This document shows, piece after piece, positions 36,426-45,871 of a DNA stretch of 64,000 bases. The stretch spans positions 1 to 64,000 of the forward strand of contig CAWJJQ010000009.1 in assembly GCA_963843255.1 (NCBI GenBank). The letters run 5' to 3'. Made by a program: the position numbers and the translations under genes. Source of the DNA: Bog-159 sp963843255 (GTDB taxonomy: Bacteria > Acidobacteriota > Terriglobia > Bryobacterales > Bryobacteraceae). Every line of letters begins with the position of its first letter. Position 1 is the stretch's first letter. The notes under the pieces are model-generated. The model did not search any database, was not told where the DNA came from, and saw nothing but the letters and a program-made list of their open reading frames with translations.

Positions 36426-37063
36426 CGCGGCTGCTGATTGTGGCTGAGGGCCTGACCGAGGTTAATTTTGTAACGCAGGTACTGAAACCCCACCTTGAGG
36501 GTCGCGCTCCTGATCGGATCACGGTCAACGCTCCCAATCTGAAGGGCTATCACCCCTACGCCGGCATCAAGAAGTTCGTCCGGACTCTGCTCGGGTCACC
36601 TGAATCAAAAGTAATTGTGACCAGCATGATCGATCTGTTTCGAATCCCGCATGACATTCCGGGGTTCGCGGAAGTATCGAACTCAGCACCGGCCGATAGA
36701 GTCCGCCGTTTGGAGGAGCATTTCACGGAAGATATCGGGGATCGGCGGTTTTTTGCGTATCTTCAGATGCATGAGTTCGAGGCGCTGATGCTGTGCGATC
36801 TGGGAGCGCTTGCGGAACAACACCCAAACCGCCGTAGAGAAATTGATGAACTCGCGAACCGGTTAGCGAAAGATTTTGATTCGCCCGAACAAGTAAACCA
36901 CCTTCGCCCACCCTCGCGCTGGATCAAAGAAGCAATCCCTGAGTACAACAAAACTGTTGATGGCCCGATCGCCGCCTCCAAAATCGGTCTCACGGTACTC
37001 CGGCAGCGCTGCCCGCACTTCGGCCAGTGGCTTCAGCGGTTGGAAGAGGCGGCTTCCATTTAA
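36422..37063 (+). CDS. DUF4276-like protein with TOPRIM-type motif
   Basis: 213 residues from the ATG at 36422. The first strand and helix, LLIVAEGLTEVNFV, carry the Glu of a TOPRIM-like motif, and later acidic positions occur in TSMIDLFRIP and MHEFEALMLCD. DUF4276 proteins are typically encoded directly after an AAA_21 ATPase, as here, and resemble the nuclease part of OLD enzymes. No other defence genes are adjacent. Function is predicted from this pairing only. Confidence 0.75.
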   Translation: MTRLLIVAEGLTEVNFVTQVLKPHLEGRAPDRITVNAPNLKGYHPYAGIKKFVRTLLGSPESKVIVTSMIDLFRIPHDIPGFAEVSNSAPADRVRRLEEHFTEDIGDRRFFAYLQMHEFEALMLCDLGALAEQHPNRRREIDELANRLAKDFDSPEQVNHLRPPSRWIKEAIPEYNKTVDGPIAASKIGLTVLRQRCPHFGQWLQRLEEAASI

Positions 37064-37070
37064 GATTTGC

Positions 37071-38402
37071 CTATACCGCGTCAGACACGCTCGCCAGATT
37101 AAACTCCGTCGCCACGATGGCGGGTGCGATCGAGCTTCCCGCCTCCGCTCCCTGGCTGCGCACCGGCCGGGTCAACTTTTTGGTGTTCTGCAGCACCCGC
37201 ACGGGGCTCTCGTTCCACCGGTAGTTGGTCACCGGGTCGGTGACTTTGCCGTTTTCCACCAGGAAGACTCCGTCGCGCGTGAGACCGGTCACCTGCAGCG
37301 TCTGTGGCTGCAGGGTTCGTATGTACCAGAAGCGCGTGATCAGCAGGCCCTTGTCGGTCGATTTGATCAGATCCTCGAGCGTGTAATCCTGCCCGTCGAG
37401 CGTCAGGTTGTCGGTGCCCGGCGTGGGGTCCTTGCCGGCTTTGCTGGCCCAATAGCGGTCGTAATAGAAGTTCTTCACCACGCCTTTTTCAATCCACGCC
37501 ATGCGCGCGTTCGGCAGCAGCGACGGGCCCCACGGGCTCGCTGCCAGCGTCGTATTGAACGGATCACTGCGCAGCGTGATGTATTCCGGGAACATCTTTT
37601 CGCCCAGATGTGTGCCGCCGCCTTGCTTGCTCAAAAACGATTGGCCCTGCTCCGCGTCGCGCGCCCCAAAGTTGCCGCCCAGATAGCCGATCAAATCGCT
37701 CACCGCCGCGGGCTCCAGGATCACGGTGTACTTGCCGGGGTCGAGTTTCTTGCGCGTGCCGGCGCCGCGCGTGCACTTCTCCGCCGAGGCGCGTCCGACC
37801 TTCTCGCCATCCATGTCTTTGAGCGACACGGAGCTTTGCGAGGCCCAGCCGGAACTAGACCCGCCGGCAGTGCGCATGGTGTTGGTGAGGCTGGAATCGG
37901 TGAGCGTGTGATAACCGAACAGTCCGGCCTTGTTGCCCACCGCCATGGCGCTCGCGGAACGCTGCACGAATCCGGCGGCCGTCAATTGTTTGGAGTGGGC
38001 GTGTTCCAGTATCGCCTTGACGTGCGGGATCATCACGTCGCCGCGCGCGGAGCTGGTGAATGGATCGAAGTTACTCAGCACCGGATATTTCTGCGGACCC
38101 AGCGCGGGCATATCCTCGGGATCCGCCTTGGATATGCGCGCCAGCGCTTCGGCCTGCTCCACGCCGCGTTTCAAGCCCGCGTCGGTCAATTCGTTCACTA
38201 CGGCGTTTCCGTGGCGCTTATCGTCCGTCACGCTGCTGATCGAAACGTTCTGGGTGACCCGGTAACCCGACGTGGTGATTCCGTTGTTGGCATAGCGGAT
38301 GAACGCGTCTTCCGACCAGTAGAGGTCGACCTGGCAGCCGGGCAGCTTGGAAAAGCTGATGGCCTTGTCGATCAGATTTTTGGATTCCTGTTGGCTCAGC
38401 AT
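37071..38402 (-). CDS. TldE/PmbA-family protein (non-catalytic partner of TldD)
   Basis: 443 residues from the ATG at 38402. Similarity to TldE/PmbA: QVDLYWSEDAFIRYANNGITTSGY, YTVILEPAAVSDLIGYLGGNFGA, the middle GWASQSS region and the final GVFLVENGKVTDPV. It lacks the HExxxH zinc site, as expected for TldE. TldD-TldE heterodimers cleave or mature peptides such as microcin B17. The gene begins 11 bases after tldD. No signal peptide is present, although the TldD partner has a Tat leader. Confidence 0.9.
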   Translation of the reverse strand: MLSQQESKNLIDKAISFSKLPGCQVDLYWSEDAFIRYANNGITTSGYRVTQNVSISSVTDDKRHGNAVVNELTDAGLKRGVEQAEALARISKADPEDMPALGPQKYPVLSNFDPFTSSARGDVMIPHVKAILEHAHSKQLTAAGFVQRSASAMAVGNKAGLFGYHTLTDSSLTNTMRTAGGSSSGWASQSSVSLKDMDGEKVGRASAEKCTRGAGTRKKLDPGKYTVILEPAAVSDLIGYLGGNFGARDAEQGQSFLSKQGGGTHLGEKMFPEYITLRSDPFNTTLAASPWGPSLLPNARMAWIEKGVVKNFYYDRYWASKAGKDPTPGTDNLTLDGQDYTLEDLIKSTDKGLLITRFWYIRTLQPQTLQVTGLTRDGVFLVENGKVTDPVTNYRWNESPVRVLQNTKKLTRPVRSQGAEAGSSIAPAIVATEFNLASVSDAV

Positions 38403-38413
38403 ATGGCTCCCCG

Positions 38414-40009
38414 TTAGTCGGTCAACAACACGTTCACTTGCCGGAATCGCGACGGCGAACAGCCATGGCTTACGGCATTGATCTGCTCCGGCTCGCCCTT
38501 GCCGTCGAAAAAGGAGCCGAACTGCTGCCAGTAGCTGGCGCCCGCGATGCCGTCGCAGGCCCGCCAGAAATCGGCGGTCTTGGCTTGGTACGCCACGCGC
38601 GAGATCATGCCGCGCTTCTTGCCGCCCTTGATCTCCCAAAACGCGTCGCCGCCGAACTGGAAGTTGTAGCGCTGCTGATCGATCGAATAGCTGCCTTCGC
38701 CTTCGATTAGGATGCCGTCGTCCACCCCGGCGATCAGGTCGTCGGGCGTGACCTCGCGCGGGCCGGGCGCCAGCCAGACGTTGGGCATGCGCTGGAAGGG
38801 GACGCTGCTCCAGGAATCGGCGTAGCAGCATCCGCGCGACTCGGTTTCCCCTACCAGGTGGGCCTGATCGCGAATCGTTTGATAGTGCTTGAACACGCCC
38901 TTTTCGATGATGGGGAACTTGGTCGTCAGTACGCCGTCGTCATCATATTTGACGGTGGCCAGACCGCCATCGTTCGTGCGGTCGCCGAAGATATTCATCA
39001 GCTCGCTGCCTACCTGGAAATTGCCCATCTTCTCCGTGGTCAGGAAGCTGGTGCCGGCAAAATTGGCTTCGTAGCCGAGCGCGCGATCAAGCTCGGTGGA
39101 GTGGCCGATCGACTCATGAATGGTCAGGTACAAATGGCTGGGCAGCAGCACCAAGTCCTTCTTGCCAGGCGTGACGGGCGGCGCCGCCAGGTGCTCCAGC
39201 ACTTCGTCGCGGATGCGCGGCGCATTCTCACCCACGTTGGCTTTGGCGACGGCTTCCCATCCCGCGGTGACCGGCGGCGTCTGGTAGCTGCGTGTGCGCG
39301 AAATGTTTTTCTGCGTGTCCACCGCGGTAGCCTGCAGGGCGGGCCAGACCTGAACAACGTACTGCTGGATCGAGGAGCCCTCGCTGGAGGCGAAATATTT
39401 GTCCTCCGCGCGCAACGCTAGGAAGCCGAAAGCCGCGAAGACCTTGGGATCTTTCTTGATGATGGAAGTGGCGCTGTGCATCATGTCCAGCTTCTCGTCC
39501 ACTTGTACGGCGAAGGGATCTTTTTCGAAGGAAGAAGTCCAGCGGTCCGTGTATGCCTTGGTTGGAGCAAGCTGGACGGGGCTGGCTTGCAGGACCGCAT
39601 TGGCCTTAGCCACCACCACGGCTTCGCGGGCGATGCGCGCGATCTCGGCGCTGGTCACCAGGGGCGATGCGGCGAATCCCCACTGCCCGTTGGCGATGAC
39701 TCGTACACCAAAACCGAAGTTCTGCTGATCGGTTACGAAGGGAACTTCGTCCGTCTGGTTGTTACCGCGCTGGGGCGACAGGCGATAGCCCGAAAACTGC
39801 TGCCGGTAGCGCGCGATGCGGATATCGCAATAGGTCGCGCCCTGCTTGCGGGCCTCGGTAAGTGCGGCTTCCGCCAGTTTTTCCAGCGCCGGATCCGGCT
39901 TGGCGGCGCCCTCGCCTGGCGCACCGAAAAGCCGGTCGGCCAGCAGAATCGATCCGCCCGTGGCAGTGGCCAGAAAGGCGCGTCGCGTAAGAGATCGGGA
40001 TACAGGCAT
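38414..40009 (-). CDS. TldD-family metalloprotease with Tat signal
   Basis: 531 residues from the ATG at 40009. A twin-arginine leader (SLTRRAFLATATGG) opens it. The zinc motif HESIGHSTELD near residue 305 is the HExxxH of TldD, and the C-terminal EIKGGKKRGMISRVAYQAKTADFW is also typical. It is the catalytic half of a TldD/E pair with the gene 11 bases downstream. A continuation of the frame upstream to 40729 runs antisense to the glycosidase gene and is not coding. Confidence 0.9.
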   Translation of the reverse strand: MPVSRSLTRRAFLATATGGSILLADRLFGAPGEGAAKPDPALEKLAEAALTEARKQGATYCDIRIARYRQQFSGYRLSPQRGNNQTDEVPFVTDQQNFGFGVRVIANGQWGFAASPLVTSAEIARIAREAVVVAKANAVLQASPVQLAPTKAYTDRWTSSFEKDPFAVQVDEKLDMMHSATSIIKKDPKVFAAFGFLALRAEDKYFASSEGSSIQQYVVQVWPALQATAVDTQKNISRTRSYQTPPVTAGWEAVAKANVGENAPRIRDEVLEHLAAPPVTPGKKDLVLLPSHLYLTIHESIGHSTELDRALGYEANFAGTSFLTTEKMGNFQVGSELMNIFGDRTNDGGLATVKYDDDGVLTTKFPIIEKGVFKHYQTIRDQAHLVGETESRGCCYADSWSSVPFQRMPNVWLAPGPREVTPDDLIAGVDDGILIEGEGSYSIDQQRYNFQFGGDAFWEIKGGKKRGMISRVAYQAKTADFWRACDGIAGASYWQQFGSFFDGKGEPEQINAVSHGCSPSRFRQVNVLLTD

Positions 40010-40046
40010 AAGTTTGTCGCTTGGGACAAGTTTAGCGCAGGAGGTT

Positions 40047-40064
40047 ATGCTGGTGAATCGATGA
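40047..40064 (+). other. Possible five-codon leader ORF before the GH42-like gene
   Basis: AGGAGG (40039-40044) is followed by ATG CTG GTG AAT CGA TGA, encoding MLVNR. Its stop overlaps the ATGATG start of the next gene. Spacing to this ATG (2 bases) and to the gene ATG (16 bases) are both non-ideal, so this is only a candidate for translational coupling. Confidence 0.3.
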
Positions 40065-42316
40065 TGAGACTGGCGCTGTTCCTGGCCGCGGCCGCCGCGT
40101 TTGCCCAGACCCCGCGGCCGGAAACCTTCTTTCCGATGTCGGTATGGTACGGCGGCGGCAAGGCTCGCGCGCCGATGCTGGAGCCCGATCCACTCGCCAA
40201 ACGGGAAATCTGGCGGCGCGATTTGCAGCAGATCCACAAGCTGGGCTTCAACACCATCCGCTGCTGGATCGATTGGTCGAGCGGCGAGCCGCTTGAAGAC
40301 CAATACCACTTCGAAACGATTGACGTGCTGCTCGCGCTGGCCCAAGAGGAAGGGCTCAAAGTCATCATTCAGGTCTACATGGATTCCGCGCCGGCATGGG
40401 TCGGGCGCAAGTATCCCGACTCGCTCTTTGTATCTTCGAACGGCATGGCCATCCATCCGGAGTCTGCTCCGGGCTATTGCCGCGATCACGGCGGCGTGCG
40501 CGACGCCGAACTGCGCTTCTACACCGCGCTGGCCGAACGCGCCAAGACAAGTTCCGCCTTTCTGGGCTGGGACCTTTGGAGCGAGCCGCACGTGATCAAC
40601 TGGGCCACCCCCAGCTACATCGAGAATCCCGAGTTCTGCTTCTGCAAATACTCGCTGGCGCGCTTTCGCCGCTGGCTCATGAAGAAATACGGAACGCTCG
40701 ACGCGCTGAACCGGGCGTGGTACCGGCAATACGCGACGTGGGACGAGGTCGAGCCGAACCGGCTGAGCACGATCCTCTCGTACACCGATTTCATCGACTG
40801 GAAGGAGTTTATCGCCGACAAGCTGGGCGAAGATCTACACGATCGCTATCTGGCCGTGAAACGGGCTGCGCCGGACGCGGTAGCCACCTCGCACGCGGCG
40901 GGGATCGGCCTGTTCAGTTCGCCTCTGTGGTGGGAAGGGCAATCCGACGACTGGACCATGACCCAGCAGGTGGATTACTACGGCACTTCGCTCTATCCGA
41001 AGCATTCGGCCTTCGTGGACCGCGATGTGGAATGGCGCGGCGCGCTGCTGGACTTCACGCGATCGTTCGGATTTGCGGACGGCGGGCGCGGTTTCTGGAT
41101 CGGGGAATTGCAGGGAGGCTTCGGCACTATCGCGTTGAACGTCAGCCCCACCGTGACGCCCGAGGATATTCGCATCTGGACCTGGAGCGCGCTGGCGCGC
41201 GGCGCCAAGGCCATCAACGACTACGCCTGGTATCCGATGAGCACGGGGTATGAGTCGGGCGGCTATGGCCTGATTCGGCTCGACGGAACAATAACCGAAC
41301 GCAGCCGTGTGGCGGGATCGATCGCCCAGGTGGTCGATCGCAACCAAGCGCTGTTCCTGGCCGCGCGTCCGCCCCGTGCCGAGGTGGCCATCATCTATAA
41401 TCCGCTCTCGTACTTCGTGGGCGGCAGGCAACGCGAGGCGGCGTACGGCGGACCGCAGGGAGAAGTGGCCGGCATCGAGCGCGATTCCATGATGGGTATT
41501 TATCGCGCGCTGTTTCCCGAGAACGTGCCTGTGGACTTCGTACACATTCGCCACCTGACGCCAGAGGTGTTGCGGCAATACAAACTGCTTCTATTGCCGT
41601 ATCCGTTGATGATTCCGGCTGCATCGGCCGCCAGCTTGAAAGATTACGTGCGCGGCGGCGGCACGTTGGTGGCGGAAGCGCGGCTGGGCTGGAGCAACGA
41701 GCGCGGGTCGGCATCGGAGGCGATCCCCGGCATGGGCTTGGATGAAGTGATGGGATGCCGGGAGACGGACGTGCAGACCGGCGACAAGGGCCGGACGGTT
41801 TTGAAGTGGACGGGCGAGGATCTGGCGGGTTTCCGGTCGGGCGAGGAACTGGCGGGGCGCTGGTATGAGGAGACGCTGGCGCCGCTCGGCCCGCAGGCGC
41901 ACGTGGCCGCACATTTCGCGAACGGTGCGGCGGCGGCCGTCATCTCGACGTACGGACAGGGCAAGACGCTGATGCTGGGCTCGTATATTGGTGGTGCGTA
42001 CGAGAAGACCCGCGAGCCGTCAGGCGTTCGTTTTTATGCGGCGCTGCTTGCATGGGCCGGGGTTCGCGCGCCGATCGCGGTGGAACCGGCGGGCCTGGAA
42101 GTGCGATCTCTCGAAAGCGGCAACGATATGCTGGTGTTCGTATTCAACCATGGCGGCACCGAGGACCCGGCCACCGTCAGCATGCCTGAAAACGGCAACG
42201 CGACGGACATTGTCGCGGGGAGGCCGGTTGCGATGGCGCCGCAAAGCGGGCGGTTCGTCATGCGCGGGCGGATCGGCGCGCGGGATGTCTGGGTCGTGCG
42301 GATCGGGCATCCTTAA
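40061..42316 (+). CDS. Secreted glycoside hydrolase, family 42-like (beta-galactosidase type)
   Basis: 751 residues from the ATG at 40061, with a signal peptide (MMRLALFLAAAAAFAQ). A TIM barrel occupies about 25-400: KLGFNTIRCWIDWSSGEP, GLKVIIQVYMDSAPAW and WDLWSEPHV as acid/base Glu candidate, with GFWIGELQGG as nucleophile Glu candidate. A flavodoxin-like trimerisation domain follows (YKLLLLPYPLMI, GGTLVAEARLGW) and then a beta domain. GH42 enzymes cleave beta-galactosides, but exported homologues in Acidobacteria may act on other plant or microbial sugars. It is divergent from tldD. Confidence 0.85.
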   Translation: MMRLALFLAAAAAFAQTPRPETFFPMSVWYGGGKARAPMLEPDPLAKREIWRRDLQQIHKLGFNTIRCWIDWSSGEPLEDQYHFETIDVLLALAQEEGLKVIIQVYMDSAPAWVGRKYPDSLFVSSNGMAIHPESAPGYCRDHGGVRDAELRFYTALAERAKTSSAFLGWDLWSEPHVINWATPSYIENPEFCFCKYSLARFRRWLMKKYGTLDALNRAWYRQYATWDEVEPNRLSTILSYTDFIDWKEFIADKLGEDLHDRYLAVKRAAPDAVATSHAAGIGLFSSPLWWEGQSDDWTMTQQVDYYGTSLYPKHSAFVDRDVEWRGALLDFTRSFGFADGGRGFWIGELQGGFGTIALNVSPTVTPEDIRIWTWSALARGAKAINDYAWYPMSTGYESGGYGLIRLDGTITERSRVAGSIAQVVDRNQALFLAARPPRAEVAIIYNPLSYFVGGRQREAAYGGPQGEVAGIERDSMMGIYRALFPENVPVDFVHIRHLTPEVLRQYKLLLLPYPLMIPAASAASLKDYVRGGGTLVAEARLGWSNERGSASEAIPGMGLDEVMGCRETDVQTGDKGRTVLKWTGEDLAGFRSGEELAGRWYEETLAPLGPQAHVAAHFANGAAAAVISTYGQGKTLMLGSYIGGAYEKTREPSGVRFYAALLAWAGVRAPIAVEPAGLEVRSLESGNDMLVFVFNHGGTEDPATVSMPENGNATDIVAGRPVAMAPQSGRFVMRGRIGARDVWVVRIGHP

Positions 42317-42320
42317 CTTA

Positions 42321-42357
42321 TTGCCTCGTGAACACAGTTACACGTATACTGTGTTCA
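42321..42357 (+). promoter_or_regulatory. Antitoxin promoter overlapped by a perfect palindromic operator; apparently leaderless start
   Basis: TTGCCT (42321-42326) and TATACT (42345-42350) are 18 bases apart. The expected transcription start is about 42357, the A of the antitoxin ATG. Inverted arms TGAACACAGT (42329-42338) and ACTGTGTTCA (42348-42357) are perfectly complementary with a 9-base spacer and cover the -10 box and start. This is a typical site for a ribbon-helix-helix autorepressor. No Shine-Dalgarno sequence is present. Confidence 0.65.
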
Positions 42358-42587
42358 TGAAGAACATAACGCTAAGCGTAGACGATAACGTGCTGGCCGC
42401 CGTCCGCCGCTATAGCGTAGAGCGAAACTCTAGCGTGAACGCGTTGGTGCGTGAGTTCCTTACGAATCTGGCTGAGCACCAGGACCGCGCCCGCCGCGCC
42501 CGATCACGCTTGCGGCAATTGAGTAAGCGATCCACAGGGCGTCTCGGCGACAAGACTTGGACCCGACAGGATCTGCATGAACGCTGA
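42357..42587 (+). CDS. VapB-type antitoxin, ribbon-helix-helix
   Basis: 76 residues. MKNITLSVDDNVLAAVRRYSVERN is a ribbon-helix-helix DNA-binding start, and the basic C-terminal tail (RARRARSRLRQLSKRS) probably wraps the toxin. It should repress its own operon via the palindrome over its start and neutralise the PIN toxin encoded next. Reading frames overlap by 11 bases (42577-42587). Confidence 0.85.
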   Translation: MKNITLSVDDNVLAAVRRYSVERNSSVNALVREFLTNLAEHQDRARRARSRLRQLSKRSTGRLGDKTWTRQDLHER

Positions 42588-42990
42588 TGTATTTTTCGAC
42601 ACGAACGTTCTCGTGTATGCAGCCGTCGGAACGGGCAGAGATGAACGCAAGCGGCAGCGTGCTCTGGAACTTATTGAGACCGAGGACTTCTGCACGTCTG
42701 CTCAGGTGTTGCAAGAGTTCTTTGTGACGGTGGTCAAGAAAGCGCAACGGCCACTCTCAGCTCTCCAGGCTATGGAATGGATAGAGCAGTGGGTGGCATT
42801 TCCGTGCCAGCCTATCGATCATCAACTGGTGCGGATTGCGATCGCGGTCTCCGGCCGGTATGGGATCTCGTATTGGGATGGGGCAATCATCGCGGCCGCC
42901 CATGCGCTCGGCTCAAGGGTAGTCTACTCGGAGGACCTGAATGACGGACAAAAGTACGGGCGTGTGCGGGTCGTGAATCCGTTCTCGTGA
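42577..42990 (+). CDS. VapC-type PIN-domain ribonuclease toxin
   Basis: 137 residues. The PIN fold is shown by the acidic residues in VFFDTNVLVYAA (Asp near 8), QVLQEFFV (Glu), SYWDGAIIAAAHA (Asp) and VYSEDLNDGQ (Asp). VapC toxins cut tRNA or rRNA when freed from VapB. It overlaps the antitoxin gene and is convergent with the atp operon, which ends 34 bases beyond its stop. Confidence 0.9.
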   Translation: MNADVFFDTNVLVYAAVGTGRDERKRQRALELIETEDFCTSAQVLQEFFVTVVKKAQRPLSALQAMEWIEQWVAFPCQPIDHQLVRIAIAVSGRYGISYWDGAIIAAAHALGSRVVYSEDLNDGQKYGRVRVVNPFS

Positions 42991-43024
42991 TTTGCAACCG
43001 GCCCCGCCGGGCGAGGCAAAAGCC

Positions 43025-43438
43025 CTACGCAGGCTGCCTCTGCGCGGCAGCGTCCAGGCGGGCCTGGGCGCGCGCCATGGCATTCAGGGCGGCCGCGGGG
43101 TCGGTGCCCAACGACGGATTGATGACCTGCTCTTGGGCGCGCTCCATGGCCGCTTTGGCACGTGCCACGTCGATCTCTTCAGCACGCTCGGCCGCATTGG
43201 CCAGCACGCGCACACGATCACCGAGGATCTCCAGGTAGCCGCCGTGCACCGCCAGGTACCAACGCTTGCCGCCGGCCTCAAAATTCAGGAAGCCCGTGCC
43301 GAGTTCCGCCAGCAAGGGCGCGTGGCCAGGCAGAATTCCCAGATAACCGTTGGCCGCCAGCGCCTGCACTGCAGCCACATCTTCGCGCACCAGCAGGCGC
43401 TCCGGCGTCACTACTTCGAGTGCCAGCGTATCAGCCAT
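43025..43438 (-). CDS. atpC: ATP synthase F1 epsilon subunit
   Basis: 137 residues. The beta-sandwich LALEVVTPERLLVREDV and YLGILPGHAPLLAELGTG are typical, followed by the two-helix C-terminal part (RAKAAMERAQEQ, AMARAQARLDAAA). It sits in the central stalk and can inhibit ATP hydrolysis. It is the last gene of the operon, 3 bases after atpD. Confidence 0.95.
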   Translation of the reverse strand: MADTLALEVVTPERLLVREDVAAVQALAANGYLGILPGHAPLLAELGTGFLNFEAGGKRWYLAVHGGYLEILGDRVRVLANAAERAEEIDVARAKAAMERAQEQVINPSLGTDPAAALNAMARAQARLDAAAQRQPA

Positions 43439-43441
43439 GAC

Positions 43442-44884
43442 TTACCCTTGCAGCGACTTGGCCTTCTCCACCACGTCTTCGATGGTTCCCTGCAGGTAGA
43501 ACGCCTGCTCGGGGATGGAGTCGTGCTTGCCGTCCACAACCTCCTTGAACCCGCGGATGGTGTCGGCCAGCTTTACGTATTTACCCGGCAGTCCGGTGAA
43601 CTGCTCGGCCACGTGGAAAGGCTGCGAAAGGAAGCGCTGGATCTTGCGCGCGCGCGACACGATCAGCTTGTCTTCGTCGGACAACTCGTCTATGCCCAGA
43701 ATGGCGATGATATCCTGCAAATCCTTGTAGCGCTGCAGCACGCCCTTCACCGACTGCGCCACATCGTAGTGCTCCTGTCCGATGATGCGCGCATCCAGAA
43801 TGCGGGAAGTGGATGCCAGCGGATCGACGGCCGGATAGATGCCCAATTCGGAAATGGCGCGCGACAGGTTGGTGGTGGCGTCCAGGTGCGCAAAAGCCGT
43901 GGCCGGGGCGGGGTCGGTGTAGTCGTCGGCCGGCACGTAGATCGCTTGCACCGAGGTGATGGAGCCGGTTTTGGTGGACGTGATGCGCTCCTGCAGTTCA
44001 CCCATTTCGCTGGCCAGGTTGGGCTGATATCCGACGGCGGACGGCATGCGGCCGAGCAGCGCGGAGACTTCCGATCCGGCCTGCGTGAAACGGAAAATGT
44101 TGTCGATGAACAGCAGCACGTCCTGGTTTTGCTCGTCGCGAAAATATTCGGCCACGGTGAGGCCGGTCAGGCCGACACGCAGGCGCGCCCCGGGCGGTTC
44201 AGTCATCTGGCCATACACCAGGGCGACCTTCGATTTAGTGTAATCGTGCGGGTCGACAATGCCGGACTCCTGCATTTCGAGCCACAGATCGTTGCCTTCA
44301 CGGGTGCGCTCGCCCACGCCGGAGAACACCGAAACGCCGCCATGCTTCATGGCGATATTGTGGATCAACTCCTGGATGATGACGGTCTTGCCCACGCCGG
44401 CGCCGCCGAACAGGCCGATCTTGCCGCCGCGCAGGTAAGGCTCGATCAGGTCGATGACCTTGATGCCGGTCTCGAACATCTCCTGCCGCGTGGACTGATC
44501 CTCAAACGAAGGTGCAGGGCGGTGGATGGGGTACATCTTCTTGGCGTTGATGGGACCCATCTTGTCGACCGGCTCGCCAATCACGTTCATCACCCGGCCC
44601 AGCGTCTCGTTGCCGACGGGCACTTCCACGGGGTGCCCCAGGCTGATGGCGTGCATGCCGCGCACCAGGCCCTCGGTGGGCTGCAGCGCGATGGTACGCA
44701 CGCGCCCCTCGCCGATGTGCTGCTCCACCTCGCAAATGATGTCGATGGGAGAAGGGACGGTGAAGCCCTCGCTGGTGATACGAATGGCGGTATAAACGAG
44801 GGGAATCTGGCCCTCGGGGAACTGGCAGTCCACAGCCGGCCCGGTTACCTGGACGACTTTGCCGATAGTGTTACCGTTGTTCAT
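43442..44884 (-). CDS. atpD: ATP synthase F1 beta subunit
   Basis: 480 residues, with AGAGGT 6 bases before the ATG. This is the catalytic subunit: P-loop GGAGVGKT, VYVPADDYTDPAPAT-type region, GIDELSDEDKLIVSRARK and the DELSDED helix-turn. Full length. It is separated from atpG by a 129-base gap that holds an inverted-repeat element. Confidence 0.98.
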   Translation of the reverse strand: MNNGNTIGKVVQVTGPAVDCQFPEGQIPLVYTAIRITSEGFTVPSPIDIICEVEQHIGEGRVRTIALQPTEGLVRGMHAISLGHPVEVPVGNETLGRVMNVIGEPVDKMGPINAKKMYPIHRPAPSFEDQSTRQEMFETGIKVIDLIEPYLRGGKIGLFGGAGVGKTVIIQELIHNIAMKHGGVSVFSGVGERTREGNDLWLEMQESGIVDPHDYTKSKVALVYGQMTEPPGARLRVGLTGLTVAEYFRDEQNQDVLLFIDNIFRFTQAGSEVSALLGRMPSAVGYQPNLASEMGELQERITSTKTGSITSVQAIYVPADDYTDPAPATAFAHLDATTNLSRAISELGIYPAVDPLASTSRILDARIIGQEHYDVAQSVKGVLQRYKDLQDIIAILGIDELSDEDKLIVSRARKIQRFLSQPFHVAEQFTGLPGKYVKLADTIRGFKEVVDGKHDSIPEQAFYLQGTIEDVVEKAKSLQG

Positions 44885-44906
44885 ACAAGACCTCTAAAGA
44901 TCGGGC

Positions 44907-45003
44907 CACAGATGCACACAGATGCACACAGATAAGACCGAGAGCAGCGCGGCGGGTGGCTTGGTTTGATTTCATCTGCGTTTATCTGTGTCCATCTGTG
45001 GTT
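44907..45003. repeat. Inverted-repeat element in the atpG-atpD gap
   Basis: The left arm begins CCACAGATGCACACAGATGC (from 44907, ending about 44937) and contains the 10-mer AGATGCACAC twice. The right arm (about 44974-45003) ends in TCTGTGTCCATCTGTGG, its near reverse complement. The ~36-base centre allows a long stem-loop in the atp mRNA. A more degenerate relative lies at 47429-47522. Similar CAGATG...CATCTG palindromes are recalled as dispersed repeats in other environmental genomes. Confidence 0.7.
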
Positions 45004-45013
45004 CTAATTCCCG

Positions 45014-45863
<850 letters not shown>

Positions 45864-45871
<8 letters not shown>

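Noticed and set aside
36957..38417. A 486-codon plus-strand frame opposite tldE
   Set aside because: Antisense shadow of a well-supported gene; His/Arg-rich with no family features.
39476..40060. N-terminal extension of the GH42-like gene, and the mirror extension of tldD up to 40729
   Set aside because: Both are antisense to the neighbour's coding sequence; signal peptides define starts at 40061 and 40009.
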